Shown here one piece after another: positions 1-8,787 of a stretch of 64,000 bases of DNA (position 1 is the stretch's first letter; every line of letters begins with the position of its first letter). Source of the stretch: Spirochaetae bacterium HGW-Spirochaetae-2. Its GTDB lineage: Bacteria > Spirochaetota > Spirochaetia > Sphaerochaetales > Sphaerochaetaceae. The stretch is from positions 62,001 to 126,000 of the forward strand of contig PGXW01000001.1 of NCBI GenBank assembly GCA_002839355.1, in the 5' to 3' direction. The position numbers and the translations under genes are program-made. The notes beneath the pieces are model-generated. The model worked only from the letters and a program-made list of their open reading frames with translations, did no database searches and was not told the origin of the DNA.

Positions 1-1698
1 AGTTGCCCGTCCAATCGATCCGTCCCGCTTCACTTGCAGATTCAGGTTGCCTTCCAGCGTAGTTTCCGATACCAACAAGGCTCCGATAGACGGAGAAACT
101 GTGTCGATCAACGGCATGAGTGGGTACGGTGTGAATCCGTCGAGTCTAATAGACAAACGTGCTTGTTCGGATCCGAAGTCATAGTCGAAGGAGGATTGTA
201 CTCCCGGTGGGTAATCGAGCTGGGCCGACAATCGTTCTTCCTCGCGATTTACATACATGAGATTCCCTTCGAAATACCCGGGTATACCGGAGGTTTCCAT
301 GTTCCGGAAAACTCCTTGGGCCTGACGGATTCCAGTCGTCTCGGAGAATGCGATATCTCCAGATATTTCTGCCGTAACCTGCTCGAAATAATCGAGTGTG
401 GTTTCGGCACGCAATATGAAGCTTGATTCTGCGTTTGACTCCTCAAGTTCGCTATTTCGAATAATAAGGATATGGGCTTCTTCCAATTCGGCAGTGGAAA
501 TGTCTGTTAGACCAATGTCGAACAGCTCGGACACATAGGGGATATCGGTAATCCGGATACGTTGGGAGCCCAGACGAATAGAGCTGATGGTTCCAGATGA
601 GGAGGCGTCGAACAACGGTCGTGAGATACCCACCAGTTGTCTGTCTTCCGATGAAACGTACAGGTTCTCACCGGACGCGGCCGACAATTCGAACGAGCTC
701 GGATCCGATTGTGTGAAGATACCCGATACGGATGCAAGCGTTGCTTGCCATCCGTCATACACGGCTGCCAGTTGATGAAGATTCCCGGAGATCGTGGAGA
801 AAGTTCCCTCCAATAGTTCGCCCTGTGCCGAAATATTGCCGACAGAACCGAAAGTGTTGCCTGAATCACCGGTTGTGATCGAGAAGCCGGAGACATTGAG
901 TCCTGCAGTCCCTGTAAGTGCCAGCATCTCTTCCAAAGAATCTCCGATCAATGAAAAACCTATCGAATCCGCCGAAATCGTTGCTTGTTGTGATTCGATA
1001 TCAGCCGAGACCCCAAAGGAGTCGACACGGATTCCCACCGTACCGTCCCTCGTGGTTCCTATATCCACCGAAGTCGTACCGGATGCAAGGCTGACTGTCG
1101 GCAAGCTGACATCGAACCGGCCCACCTGAAGGTTTGCCTGGGTGAACGCACCATCTTGCACAACCACCACCCCGCCCAGCTGTTCGATACGCGCATGGGT
1201 CCCGCCGAATTCGAGACGAACATCGGAATCGAGGATTGTAAGGGAAATGGTGGGGTTCCAAAGGTTCGGTTGTTTTTCCGAATCCGACTCCATGGCGTTG
1301 TTGAAGAAGCTCTCAAACAAGGCAAGTGTGGATTCGTCGATATCGGTTTGCATGCGATCTATTTCGATAGGAATCCGTTTTGGATACAATCTCCGTGTCA
1401 TGAAGCGGTACGCCGGAACTTTCACGGTGATCGATTGTACTACGGCGAAACTGGTGCCAGTGGTATCGGACAATCTGGTATCGCGTAAAACAATATGCGA
1501 AAAAAGGGAAGTATCTACCGAGCCTATCGATATTTGCAGATTACCCTGTCCGGCGATCACCGCGAGCAGCTGTTGTGTCAACCGATCTCCGACTTGTGGG
1601 ACCAGCGAAAGATTTCCAAATGAAAACACCAGGACCAGCACAATACAGAGGAGGACCAAGCCGAAGATTATGTTTGAGATTGTCGTATGGTATTTCAT
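1..1698 (-). CDS. TamB/AsmA-like outer-membrane biogenesis protein, partial (amino-terminal 566 residues)
   Basis: The reading frame is open without a stop from the ATG at 1698 to the left edge, so the carboxy terminus is missing. The protein starts with a short cytoplasmic tip and one hydrophobic anchor (about residues 8-28, IIFGLVLLCIVLVLVFSF). A long, beta-rich, low-complexity periplasmic stretch follows, rich in Ser, Thr, Gly, Ile and alternating hydrophobic residues. This is the usual look of AsmA/TamB (DUF490) proteins, which bridge the inner and outer membrane and help insert outer-membrane proteins or move lipids. The diagnostic carboxy-terminal TamB domain lies outside the window, so the assignment rests on architecture. 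A stop codon precedes the ATG in frame; a GTG two codons upstream is an alternative start. It is divergent from tmk. Confidence 0.6.
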   Translation of the reverse strand, partial: MKYHTTISNIIFGLVLLCIVLVLVFSFGNLSLVPQVGDRLTQQLLAVIAGQGNLQISIGSVDTSLFSHIVLRDTRLSDTTGTSFAVVQSITVKVPAYRFMTRRLYPKRIPIEIDRMQTDIDESTLALFESFFNNAMESDSEKQPNLWNPTISLTILDSDVRLEFGGTHARIEQLGGVVVVQDGAFTQANLQVGRFDVSLPTVSLASGTTSVDIGTTRDGTVGIRVDSFGVSADIESQQATISADSIGFSLIGDSLEEMLALTGTAGLNVSGFSITTGDSGNTFGSVGNISAQGELLEGTFSTISGNLHQLAAVYDGWQATLASVSGIFTQSDPSSFELSAASGENLYVSSEDRQLVGISRPLFDASSSGTISSIRLGSQRIRITDIPYVSELFDIGLTDISTAELEEAHILIIRNSELEESNAESSFILRAETTLDYFEQVTAEISGDIAFSETTGIRQAQGVFRNMETSGIPGYFEGNLMYVNREEERLSAQLDYPPGVQSSFDYDFGSEQARLSIRLDGFTPYPLMPLIDTVSPSIGALLVSETTLEGNLNLQVKRDGSIGRAT

Positions 1699-1777
1699 AT
1701 GCACATCCGCATGTTAGACAGTATACTGGTATTCAGGGTGTTTACCTACCCTTTTTTAATTTCCCAGAAGGCACTTC

Positions 1778-1806
1778 TTGCCATTATTGGAACGTTTGGG
1801 TAGTAT
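1778..1806 (+). promoter_or_regulatory. sigma70-type promoter for tmk
   Basis: TTGCCA at 1778-1783 and TAGTAT at 1801-1806 are separated by exactly 17 bases. They lie 40 bases upstream of the tmk start, in the divergent gap between tmk and the TamB-like gene. Confidence 0.6.
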
Positions 1807-1845
1807 TGGGAAGCGTTTGAAGCGCCAATAGAGGAGAATTGCCCC

Positions 1846-2466
1846 ATGCAGCAGATACTTGATCGTTTTATCGTTCTGGAAGGCTTGGATGGAGCGGGGA
1901 CGACCACACAGATGAAAGCGGTGGCCGAAGCTTTCGATGAAGCCGGAGTCCATTGCCATGCGACGTTCGAACCGACATCCTCCCCTTTGGGAAACCTGGT
2001 CCGTAGTGTCCTGCGAAAGGAAGTAGCAACGACACCATTGGCCCTGGCCATGCTATTTTCTGCCGATAGGGAAGACCATTTGCATCATCCGATTACCGGA
2101 ATCGTAGAGAAGTTGACCCAGGGGACGATAGTGGTTTCCGACAGGTACCTCTTTTCTTCGCTCGCTTACCAATCGGTCGAATGCGGGTTTGAACGGGTCA
2201 GCATGCTCAATGACTTTCCTGTTCCGAGATTCATCGTCTATATAGACACACCGATCGAGGATTGCCTGGAACGGATCGACTCTCGGGACAATGGCAGGGA
2301 ATTGTTCGAGAAGCAGGAATTCCTGGCAAAAGTGAAGGACAATTATGAGCTGATCTTCGCAGATCTTCCCGAAGGTGTCGTATTCTTACGGGTCGATGGG
2401 AGAAAAAGCAAGGAAGAGATCACCTCTACGATACAGGCTGTGTTGAAGGAACATTCGCTCCTCTAA
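1846..2466 (+). CDS. tmk: thymidylate kinase (dTMP kinase)
   Basis: Phosphorylates dTMP to dTDP in the cytoplasm, the last specific step of dTTP synthesis. The 206 residues match the usual length. The P-loop region is GLDGAGTTTQ at residues 13-22, and the DRY motif followed by SSLAYQS (about residues 103-113) is typical of the family. The P-loop is unusual because position 19, normally Lys in GxxGxGK(S/T), is Thr. The rest of the fold looks intact, so I read this as a lineage variant and not a pseudogene. A strong ribosome site (GAGGAGAA, 1831-1838) sits 7 bases before the ATG. The gene is convergent with queA, with 29 bases between them. Confidence 0.92.
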   Translation: MQQILDRFIVLEGLDGAGTTTQMKAVAEAFDEAGVHCHATFEPTSSPLGNLVRSVLRKEVATTPLALAMLFSADREDHLHHPITGIVEKLTQGTIVVSDRYLFSSLAYQSVECGFERVSMLNDFPVPRFIVYIDTPIEDCLERIDSRDNGRELFEKQEFLAKVKDNYELIFADLPEGVVFLRVDGRKSKEEITSTIQAVLKEHSLL

Positions 2467-2495
2467 CTGTCGGCCTCTTTTCCGGTTGCCGCATA

Positions 2496-3530
2496 TCAAC
2501 GAATGAACATCGCATCCCCATAGCTGAAGAAACGGTAATTCTCCCGGACTGCGTGGGTATATGCACGAGTGATGTGTTCTTTGCCGGCAAATGTGGAGAC
2601 CAGGACCAATAGTGTCGATTCGGGAGTATGGAAGTTGGTGAGCAACTGGTCCACTACCTTGAACCGGTATGGTGGAAGAATGAACAAGCGGGTACTTCCG
2701 GGACCCGCAGGCAACGTTGCCGTGCCGATGTCGAATGCCGATTCCATGGTTCGTACGCTGGTCGTTCCGACAGCAACGATGCTCCTGCCCTCACGCTTGG
2801 CCTTCGTGACAGCTTCTGCGGTTCCAACTGGAATCTCGTACTGTTCCAGGTGCATCAAATGGTCTTCCAGATGCTCTGCCCGCACCGGGAGGAATGTACC
2901 CGGTCCCACGTGTAGGGTTACTGGACAAATCTCGACACCCTTGTTGCGAATCTGTTCGAGGATTTCGGGGGTGAAATGCAATCCGGCTGTAGGTGCCGCG
3001 ACCGAGCCGGCCCTATCCGCATACACGGTCTGGTACCTGGATTCGTCGCTGACAGCATCCGAACGTTTGATATAGGGGGGAAGCGGCACATGGCCGCACT
3101 CGGAAAAAAAGGTCTCGTCGATGGGTTGTTCGAATCGGACGAGTTTGCCATCTTCATGTTCCCCGACTATCGAGGCCTGCCACTGCCGTCCACCCGGACC
3201 GCTAAACACATAGTGCTTGCCTATGCGTTGTTTCCTGCTCTTTGTCACCATGGCAGTCCATGTATGGTCTGGCAATTCATGAAGAAAGAGGAATTCGACC
3301 CGAGCACCCGTCTCGCTTTCGGCGTAGACACGAGCTTTGCGTACCTTCGAATTGTTTACCACCAATACCGAACCGGGCTCGACAAAGGAGGGAAAATCAG
3401 TAATATGCGAATCTGAAAACTCACCTGTACTCCTATCGAGGACAAGCAACCTGCTCTCACCCCGTTTGTCGGAGGGAAATTGGGCTATCAAGTTTTCGGG
3501 GAGATCAAAAGAGAATTCCTTGGTTTTCAT
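2496..3530 (-). CDS. queA: S-adenosylmethionine:tRNA ribosyltransferase-isomerase QueA
   Basis: Transfers and isomerises the ribosyl part of SAM onto 7-aminomethyl-deazaguanine in tRNA to give epoxyqueuosine. The 344 residues are full family length. The amino terminus ([13 protein letters not shown], then R..SRLLVLDR) and the conserved blocks [13 protein letters not shown] (about 175-187) and [10 protein letters not shown] (about 299-308) are classic QueA. Its start overlaps the 3' end of ruvB by 26 bases, so it is probably co-transcribed with and translationally coupled to the ruv genes. It is the last gene of the lepB-hemW-yebC-ruvCAB-queA run. Confidence 0.95.
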   Translation of the reverse strand: MKTKEFSFDLPENLIAQFPSDKRGESRLLVLDRSTGEFSDSHITDFPSFVEPGSVLVVNNSKVRKARVYAESETGARVEFLFLHELPDHTWTAMVTKSRKQRIGKHYVFSGPGGRQWQASIVGEHEDGKLVRFEQPIDETFFSECGHVPLPPYIKRSDAVSDESRYQTVYADRAGSVAAPTAGLHFTPEILEQIRNKGVEICPVTLHVGPGTFLPVRAEHLEDHLMHLEQYEIPVGTAEAVTKAKREGRSIVAVGTTSVRTMESAFDIGTATLPAGPGSTRLFILPPYRFKVVDQLLTNFHTPESTLLVLVSTFAGKEHITRAYTHAVRENYRFFSYGDAMFIR

Positions 3531-4557
3531 CTGGTTTCCTATCGTATGGCATGTTCAGCAAGTCGTACGCCATGGATGTTGCCATGCGACCGCGGGGAGT
3601 ACGCTTCAGGTACCCCTTCTGAATAAGATATGGTTCATAAAAGTCTTCCAACGATTCGATCGCCTCACCTACGGAAATCGCAAGTGTTTCGGCACCTACC
3701 GGACCGCCATCGTAGAACTTGATGATGGTGCGGAGGATATTGCGGTCCTGTTCCTCAAGTCCTTGGCCATCGATCCCCAACCGTTCCATGCTGACACGCA
3801 CGATTTCGTCATTGATGGTACCGTTGCCCAACACGGAAGCGTAGTCCCGCAGTCTCCGCAGCAACCGGTTGGCAATCCGTGGTGTTCCACGGGAACTTTT
3901 GGCGAGCAGGCGGATAGCGGATTCTTCAATTGAAGTCTCGAGAATGCGTGCCGAACGCCTGATAATGGAGACAAGTTCCTCTTCCTGATAGAATTCGATA
4001 CGACAGGTGATGCCGAATCGCGAGTACAAGGGAGAAGAGACTTGTCCGGCTTTGGTCGTTGCACCGATAAGGGTGAATCTTGGTATAGGGATTCGGATGG
4101 TCCGTGCGGCCGGCCCTTGTCCGATCACCCAGTCGATTTCAAAGTCTTCCATCGCAATATACAGCATTTCTTCAAGTGCCGGTCTCATCCTATGGATTTC
4201 GTCGATGAAGAAGATGCTTCCCTCGGTGACGTTCGTAAGAATCCCAGCCAGGTCCTTTGGTTTTTCCAAGGCTGGAGCACTGGTCATGCGGATCTCGGCT
4301 CCCATTTCATTCGCAATGATGGAGGCCAAGGTGGTCTTCCCCAACCCGGGCGGTCCGATGAGGAATACATGGTCCAACGAATCTCCGCGTGATCTGGCTG
4401 CTTGGATGAAGACCGAAAGGTTTTCCTTGATCCGAACCTGGCCCTGGAAATCGGCTAAGGTCTTCGGACGCAATATGTTTTCCTGGGCATCCGCTTCGCT
4501 CTGGAACGTACTGGAGAGGAGTGAGGTCACTTGGATTTCTTCGTTTTCCACTATCAT
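3505..4557 (-). CDS. ruvB: Holliday junction branch migration ATPase RuvB
   Basis: Hexameric AAA+ motor that drives branch migration of Holliday junctions together with RuvA. The 350 residues include the entry motif [12 protein letters not shown], Walker [10 protein letters not shown] (about 68-76), Walker B FIDEIHR (about 117-123), the sensor stretch GATTKAG, and the arginine-finger/winged-helix tail RTPRGRMAT. Its ATG overlaps the ruvA stop in a 4-base ATGA junction (4554-4557). A 25-30 residue amino-terminal extension before the conserved core is short and of the sort common in this family. Confidence 0.96.
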   Translation of the reverse strand: MIVENEEIQVTSLLSSTFQSEADAQENILRPKTLADFQGQVRIKENLSVFIQAARSRGDSLDHVFLIGPPGLGKTTLASIIANEMGAEIRMTSAPALEKPKDLAGILTNVTEGSIFFIDEIHRMRPALEEMLYIAMEDFEIDWVIGQGPAARTIRIPIPRFTLIGATTKAGQVSSPLYSRFGITCRIEFYQEEELVSIIRRSARILETSIEESAIRLLAKSSRGTPRIANRLLRRLRDYASVLGNGTINDEIVRVSMERLGIDGQGLEEQDRNILRTIIKFYDGGPVGAETLAISVGEAIESLEDFYEPYLIQKGYLKRTPRGRMATSMAYDLLNMPYDRKPDENQGILF

Positions 4558-5189
4558 CCCAGCCTTACGATGGCATTTCTAAAGAGGAATTCCTCCGACT
4601 CGTGCAAGCTTTTTCCCGCAATCAACTCGTGGTTCTCTTCCAGCAACTTGGTCAAGGTAGAAACTACCTGGCGCTTATCATAGCCCATATCCGCAAGGGC
4701 GACAACAAGGTCCTCGTAGCGCTTGTCCAAACCGCCTGTAGAATTGTCACTGGCACTCCTCTTTGGTATATCAAGGACCACGGTGTCACGCAATGCTAGC
4801 ACGATCTTCTGGGAGGTCTTCGGCCCTACTCCCGGAATTGTCGAAAGGAAGGTCATATCGTTGGTATCCAAAGCACGTATGAATGCCCGTACCTGCACCC
4901 CGCTGAGTATCTTCATGGCTTGCCGTGGACCGATTCCGTTCACCTTGATGAGTTCAAGGAAAAGCATCCGCTCCTCATCATCGGTGAATCCATACAACGT
5001 CATGCTGTCCTCACGATGTTGCAACCAGCTGAGCAACCTGACTTGGCGGCGGGCATCGGCATGGAGTTGTGAAAGCTTGCTCGCGGTTTGGGACGATACG
5101 ATCAATTCGTATTCGATTCCCCCTGCGGTTCGCAGTACCACTTCCTGGGCTCCCACATGGACGACCTCTCCAATCACAGCATGGATCAT
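4554..5189 (-). CDS. ruvA: Holliday junction DNA helicase subunit RuvA
   Basis: Junction-binding tetramer that loads RuvB. The chosen start at 5189 gives 211 residues beginning [12 protein letters not shown] and is preceded by AGGAGG 6 bases upstream; a longer frame to 5222 lacks the family pattern. The OB-fold domain is followed by the helix-hairpin-helix pair ([13 protein letters not shown] and [13 protein letters not shown]), then a carboxy-terminal RuvB-binding three-helix domain. It overlaps ruvC upstream and ruvB downstream by 4-base ATGA junctions, so the three subunits are translated in a coupled manner. Confidence 0.95.
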   Translation of the reverse strand: MIHAVIGEVVHVGAQEVVLRTAGGIEYELIVSSQTASKLSQLHADARRQVRLLSWLQHREDSMTLYGFTDDEERMLFLELIKVNGIGPRQAMKILSGVQVRAFIRALDTNDMTFLSTIPGVGPKTSQKIVLALRDTVVLDIPKRSASDNSTGGLDKRYEDLVVALADMGYDKRQVVSTLTKLLEENHELIAGKSLHESEEFLFRNAIVRLG

Positions 5190-5668
5190 GACAACCTCCT
5201 GTCCTTGTTGTTCGCGAAGCAAATGGCTGCGGCCAAGGAGTCGGCAGCATGGTCGGGTGACGGAACCTTGTCCATCTTCAACAACAGGCGGACCATTTCC
5301 TGGACCTGGTGCTTCTCGGCCGTTCCATACCCGGTGACTGCAAGTTTGATTTGCAGTGGAGTGAACAGCCGCACCGGGACCTGCTGCACCGACAATTGCT
5401 GTATGATCGCTCCGATGACCTTCGCCACTCCGATCGCGGAACTGACATTCTTGGCAAAGAAGATGTCTTCCATGGAGACTGCTTGTACGCCATGCTCCTT
5501 TGCCAGTGCCCCGATGCCGTTTGCGATCATATGGATCCGCTCTTCGATAGGCTTTCCCGCCGGAGTCTTGACCACTCCGAAAGAAACAGGCCGGTACCGT
5601 TGGCCGATGATATCGACCACGCCCCAGCCTGTCTGCGCAATACCTGGATCCACGCCCAGTATCAACAT
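5186..5668 (-). CDS. ruvC: crossover junction endodeoxyribonuclease RuvC
   Basis: Resolves Holliday junctions by paired nicks. The start at 5668 gives 160 residues opening with MLILGVDPGIAQTGWG, whose Asp is the first catalytic acid. A second acidic block (SMEDIFFAKN) and the DHAADSLAAAI motif near the carboxy terminus supply the other catalytic residues. The ATG comes one base after the yebC stop, and the stop overlaps ruvA by ATGA. An upstream extension to 5746 would overlap yebC and has no family resemblance, so it is rejected. Confidence 0.94.
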   Translation of the reverse strand: MLILGVDPGIAQTGWGVVDIIGQRYRPVSFGVVKTPAGKPIEERIHMIANGIGALAKEHGVQAVSMEDIFFAKNVSSAIGVAKVIGAIIQQLSVQQVPVRLFTPLQIKLAVTGYGTAEKHQVQEMVRLLLKMDKVPSPDHAADSLAAAICFANNKDRRLS

Positions 5669-5669
5669 G

Positions 5670-6416
5670 TTACTCTTCTTCGTCGTTGAAGTCGTCAGGA
5701 ATATCCAAATTGGAGGAAACCTGCTGGACATCGTCCAGTTCTTCAAGGCGATCTATAATTTTCAAAACTTTTCGAATCTTATCGTCTTCGAGCGCAACTG
5801 TGGTATCTGCGATCTTGTTCACTTCAGCACTGCTTTCGGTAAACCCTGCCGCCTGCATACCCTCGAGGATACTTGCAAAATCGCTCGGATCGGTGATTAC
5901 TTCGATGACACCGCCGGATGAGCTGATATCCTCGGCTCCCAATTCCAACGCAGCTTCGAGAATCTGGTCTTCCGTATAGGTCTCTTCATCGTAGGTGATC
6001 ACGCCCTTGGTCTGGAACATGTAGGAAACACTTCCAGCAGTCCCTAACGATCCACCCAATTTGGTCAGTGTGCTACGAACATCGGCAGCGGTTCGGTTCT
6101 TGTTGTCGGTCAATGTATCGACAATCAAGGCTACTCCGCCTGGCGCATATCCTTCATAGGTCAACTCGTAATACGTCGAGCCTTCCATTTCTCCGGCACC
6201 CTTCTTGATGGCACGTTCGATGTTGTCTTTCGGCATATTGTCAGAACGGGCCTTCAGGATGGCTGTACGCAAACGGGCGTTGGATTCAGGATCACTCCCA
6301 CCCATTTTTGCCGCTACAGAAATTTCCTTTATCAGCTTCGTGAACACTTGCCCCCGCTTGGCATCTGCAATTCCCTTCTTGTGTTTGATAGTAGCCCATT
6401 TGCTATGGCCGGACAT
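5670..6416 (-). CDS. yebC: YebC/PmpR family regulator
   Basis: 248 residues with the invariant opening MSGHSKWATIKHKKG and the family body (KDNIERAIKKG, YEGYAPGGVALIVD, GSVSYMFQTKGV). YebC-family proteins were first described as transcription regulators, and some members are reported to help ribosomes through difficult peptides; the sequence does not say which applies here. The acidic tail (DDFNDEEE) is typical. The ribosome site AAGAGG is 6 bases before the ATG. An inverted repeat and a possible promoter lie in the 85-base gap upstream. Confidence 0.95.
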   Translation of the reverse strand: MSGHSKWATIKHKKGIADAKRGQVFTKLIKEISVAAKMGGSDPESNARLRTAILKARSDNMPKDNIERAIKKGAGEMEGSTYYELTYEGYAPGGVALIVDTLTDNKNRTAADVRSTLTKLGGSLGTAGSVSYMFQTKGVITYDEETYTEDQILEAALELGAEDISSSGGVIEVITDPSDFASILEGMQAAGFTESSAEVNKIADTTVALEDDKIRKVLKIIDRLEELDDVQQVSSNLDIPDDFNDEEE

Positions 6417-6449
6417 ATACTGAACCTCTTGTATTAAGCGTCTGAGATC

Positions 6450-6467
6450 GGTTGGTCTGAACCAACC
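6450..6467. promoter_or_regulatory. inverted repeat in the yebC leader (GGTTGGT-CTGA-ACCAACC)
   Basis: A perfect 7-base inverted repeat with a 4-base loop lies 34-51 bases upstream of the yebC start and downstream of its possible promoter. It could be an RNA hairpin in the leader or a protein operator. No T-run follows in either direction, so it does not look like a simple terminator. Confidence 0.45.
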
Positions 6468-6475
6468 AACGCGTT

Positions 6476-6505
6476 AGGGTATCATGTGCCATTTTTCACT
6501 GTCAA
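6476..6505 (-). promoter_or_regulatory. possible promoter for yebC-ruv-queA
   Basis: A perfect minus-strand TTGACA (6500-6505) overlaps the hemW stop codon. The best -10 candidates, ATACCC or TACCCT at 17-18 bases, are poor, so this is a candidate only. Confidence 0.35.
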
Positions 6506-7707
6506 GAGGGGGCATCTTCCAGTGTTTGGGACAAATGCAGGACTATACTGTCCAGGAGCATGAAACCGGCCCGTGTCAGGGCAAATCTTTCATTCGAATT
6601 CGTAAAAAGTCCTTGGCCATGTCTTGCCAGCAGTCCTATACGTTCCGAGAACAGTTCGTCGAACCGATGACCGTAGCGCTTTGACCATGCATCCTTTTCA
6701 ATACCATCGGACGTCCGCAAACCCATAAGCAGATGCTCGTTCATCGACTCGACAGGAGTCAGCGGGTAGATTCCATAGGTGGAGAAGGCTTTTTCCCGTG
6801 CATACCGGTGGACATCCGCTGCGCCGGTTGTCCGTACCGCCTGCCCCGCCGATACAACCGTCCCCGCGGCGGAAGGTCCTATGCCCACATATTCGTCCAA
6901 GCGCCAATAGCGTTCGTTATGCAAGCAGCGGGAGGCCTTTTCGGTTGAGAAGTTGGATATCTCATACTGGAAATACCCCTGTGTTGACAAATGGTCCCAG
7001 CAGGATTCCAGCATGTCGGCTTGCCGATCCTCATCCAACACCACAAGCCTACCGTCAGCCACCCGTCGGGCAAGTGGTGTGCTTTCTTCAATTGTCAGGT
7101 TGTAAAGCGAAATATGGTCGGGAACCACCAGATTGACCAATTCATCGATATCGGTACATGCGTCGGTAATTGTCTGGCCGGGAATACAGGTCATGAGATC
7201 GCAATTCAATCGAAATCCGTAGGTGTCCTGCAATTCCTTGGCACGTGCCAATCCTTTTTGGTTCTTGTGTCGATCAGTGTTCCTTCCCAAGGTTTTCAGA
7301 TGCCTGTCCTGCATGGATTGTATCCCCATGCTCAAGCGGTCGAGTCCCGCTTCGAATACCCGTGAATGGGATTCCTGCAGGGATTCCGGGTTCATTTCCA
7401 TGGAGAATTCTGTTGGTTTTCCAATAGAGGTGACAGCAGAGACAAGTTCCACAAGAAATGAAACCGGCAACATCCCGGGATTTCCGCCTCCGATAAAGAC
7501 CGTCTCGAATGGTGCCGATCTGGTGGTTGCCACCTCGGAGACCTCTTGGAGCAGTCGATCGAGGAACAGGTTGTCTATGCCGTTTGACGGGGGAACTTCG
7601 GAATAGAAGGCACAGTAGGAGCATTTCGCATGGCAAAAGGGAATATGTACATAGAGCGAACATGGACGGTCGGGTGGTACGAGCTCAAGAAATGTCGGTT
7701 GGATCAG
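6502..7707 (-). CDS. hemW: HemW-type radical SAM haem chaperone with a non-AUG start
   Basis: About 401 residues when read from the CTG at 7707. The radical SAM cluster motif CHAKCSYC follows LYVHIPF near residue 25, then GGGNPG for SAM binding and the HNERYW motif typical of the HemN/HemW family, with G-rich VGIGPSAAG after it. HemW inserts haem into haemoproteins; it is related to, but distinct from, coproporphyrinogen dehydrogenase. The frame has no ATG, GTG or TTG between the upstream stop at 7770 and a GTG at 7533, which lies beyond the catalytic cysteines. CTG at 7707 has a strong ribosome site (GGAGGAG, 7712-7718) and overlaps the lepB stop (CTGA). ATC at 7704 is the alternative. Confidence 0.88.
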   Translation of the reverse strand: MIQPTFLELVPPDRPCSLYVHIPFCHAKCSYCAFYSEVPPSNGIDNLFLDRLLQEVSEVATTRSAPFETVFIGGGNPGMLPVSFLVELVSAVTSIGKPTEFSMEMNPESLQESHSRVFEAGLDRLSMGIQSMQDRHLKTLGRNTDRHKNQKGLARAKELQDTYGFRLNCDLMTCIPGQTITDACTDIDELVNLVVPDHISLYNLTIEESTPLARRVADGRLVVLDEDRQADMLESCWDHLSTQGYFQYEISNFSTEKASRCLHNERYWRLDEYVGIGPSAAGTVVSAGQAVRTTGAADVHRYAREKAFSTYGIYPLTPVESMNEHLLMGLRTSDGIEKDAWSKRYGHRFDELFSERIGLLARHGQGLFTNSNERFALTRAGFMLLDSIVLHLSQTLEDAPS

Positions 7708-8702
7708 GACACTCCTCCCATTCTCGAAAGCGGCCAGAACCGGAAAACCACCCTGCCGATGACGGAATCATGGAGGACAGGACCGAAATACCTGCCATCC
7801 TGGGAATTGTCCCGGTTGTCACCTAGCGGCAAGACGTATCCGTGGGGAACATATATGCCCCGTTCGTAACGGGCATACTCGGCGCGTGCCGCCATATCCG
7901 AGGGGTCGATCTGATGTAAAGTTCTTGTCCGTGCGTGGTCCACTTGATAATAGTCGACCAAGCCTTTGTAATCCGAAACCTTTTGGTATGATTGAACCAC
8001 ATGCTGCGGAGCACTGGAACCCAATCCGGCATCCTGGTACCCCAACAACGTTCCGTATGCGTTGATTCCAGGATACAGAGAAGGTTCAATGCTTTGGTGG
8101 GGTGCGCTCGAATAGCCATGTGTTCCCCGGAATTCGGTTTCGTCTGTGAAGAACGATTGTCCTCCACCCGAAATCGATGCGCTGCCATCGTTGAAGCGAA
8201 CGGTTTCTCCACCCATGGCGGCAGAGCGTTTCACATACAACCGTTCGCGCATGTTTCCATCCTCATCGACATCGATATTCACCAGGGAGAAAGTCGCCAT
8301 ATAGATGATTTGTGAAAGGACATCGAATACAGGACCCTTCGAGTCGTATTCAGGGTTGTAAAATACGATTATCTCATCACGCAGTGGGGCCTTGGAATCG
8401 AAAATCTTCGGTCCGCCGGGATAGGTCTCGATTCCATAGGAGGTTTTGCTGACAAAAACCCTATCCTTGATAAGCAGGGTCTCCACCATAGAAGGAGAGG
8501 GGATCATATAGAGTTGGAAAATGTATTGGTTGATCAACAGCACAAATATGACAGCAAATACGATAGCATCGAGCCAACTGAACAGTTCTCCTTTGAAGGT
8601 GCGCTTTTGTGCGCGCAGTGCTTTTTCACGTGCAATCCGCTGCAGACGCATGGTCAATCGTTTTTCGGTGAACTGTTGGATCCATGTAAAATAATTCGCC
8701 AT
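7704..8702 (-). CDS. lepB: signal peptidase I
   Basis: Removes signal peptides from exported proteins at the inner membrane. 332 residues. One membrane segment (about 47-66, IVFAVIFVLLINQYIF) is followed by the catalytic Ser in MIPSPSMVETL and the catalytic Lys in the VKRSAAMGGE block. Box E follows as GDNRDNSQDGRYFGPV near the carboxy terminus. An insertion between these blocks makes it longer than the simplest bacterial enzymes. The stop overlaps the presumed hemW start. No ribosome site precedes the ATG; the predicted promoter would place the first base of the mRNA at or next to the ATG. Confidence 0.94.
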   Translation of the reverse strand: MANYFTWIQQFTEKRLTMRLQRIAREKALRAQKRTFKGELFSWLDAIVFAVIFVLLINQYIFQLYMIPSPSMVETLLIKDRVFVSKTSYGIETYPGGPKIFDSKAPLRDEIIVFYNPEYDSKGPVFDVLSQIIYMATFSLVNIDVDEDGNMRERLYVKRSAAMGGETVRFNDGSASISGGGQSFFTDETEFRGTHGYSSAPHQSIEPSLYPGINAYGTLLGYQDAGLGSSAPQHVVQSYQKVSDYKGLVDYYQVDHARTRTLHQIDPSDMAARAEYARYERGIYVPHGYVLPLGDNRDNSQDGRYFGPVLHDSVIGRVVFRFWPLSRMGGVS

Positions 8703-8708
8703 GGCGAC

Positions 8709-8737
8709 AAGCTATCACAAACGGATACCATTGACAA
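8709..8737 (-). promoter_or_regulatory. promoter for lepB, overlapping the divergent promoter
   Basis: Minus-strand TTGTCA (8732-8737), 17-base spacer, TAGCTT (8709-8714). The predicted start of transcription coincides with the lepB ATG at 8702. The -35 box shares five bases with the -35 box of the divergent promoter. Confidence 0.5.
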
Positions 8738-8759
8738 TAAGTGAAGCGACAGGTACTTT
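8731..8759 (+). promoter_or_regulatory. promoter for the PEGA/SUMF1 gene and smpB
   Basis: Perfect TTGACA (8731-8736), 17-base spacer, TACTTT (8754-8759). Transcription would start near 8766, which supports a translation start at 8788. Confidence 0.65.
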
Positions 8760-8787
8760 TCTAGGGATGAAAAAGCGCGGAGACGAC

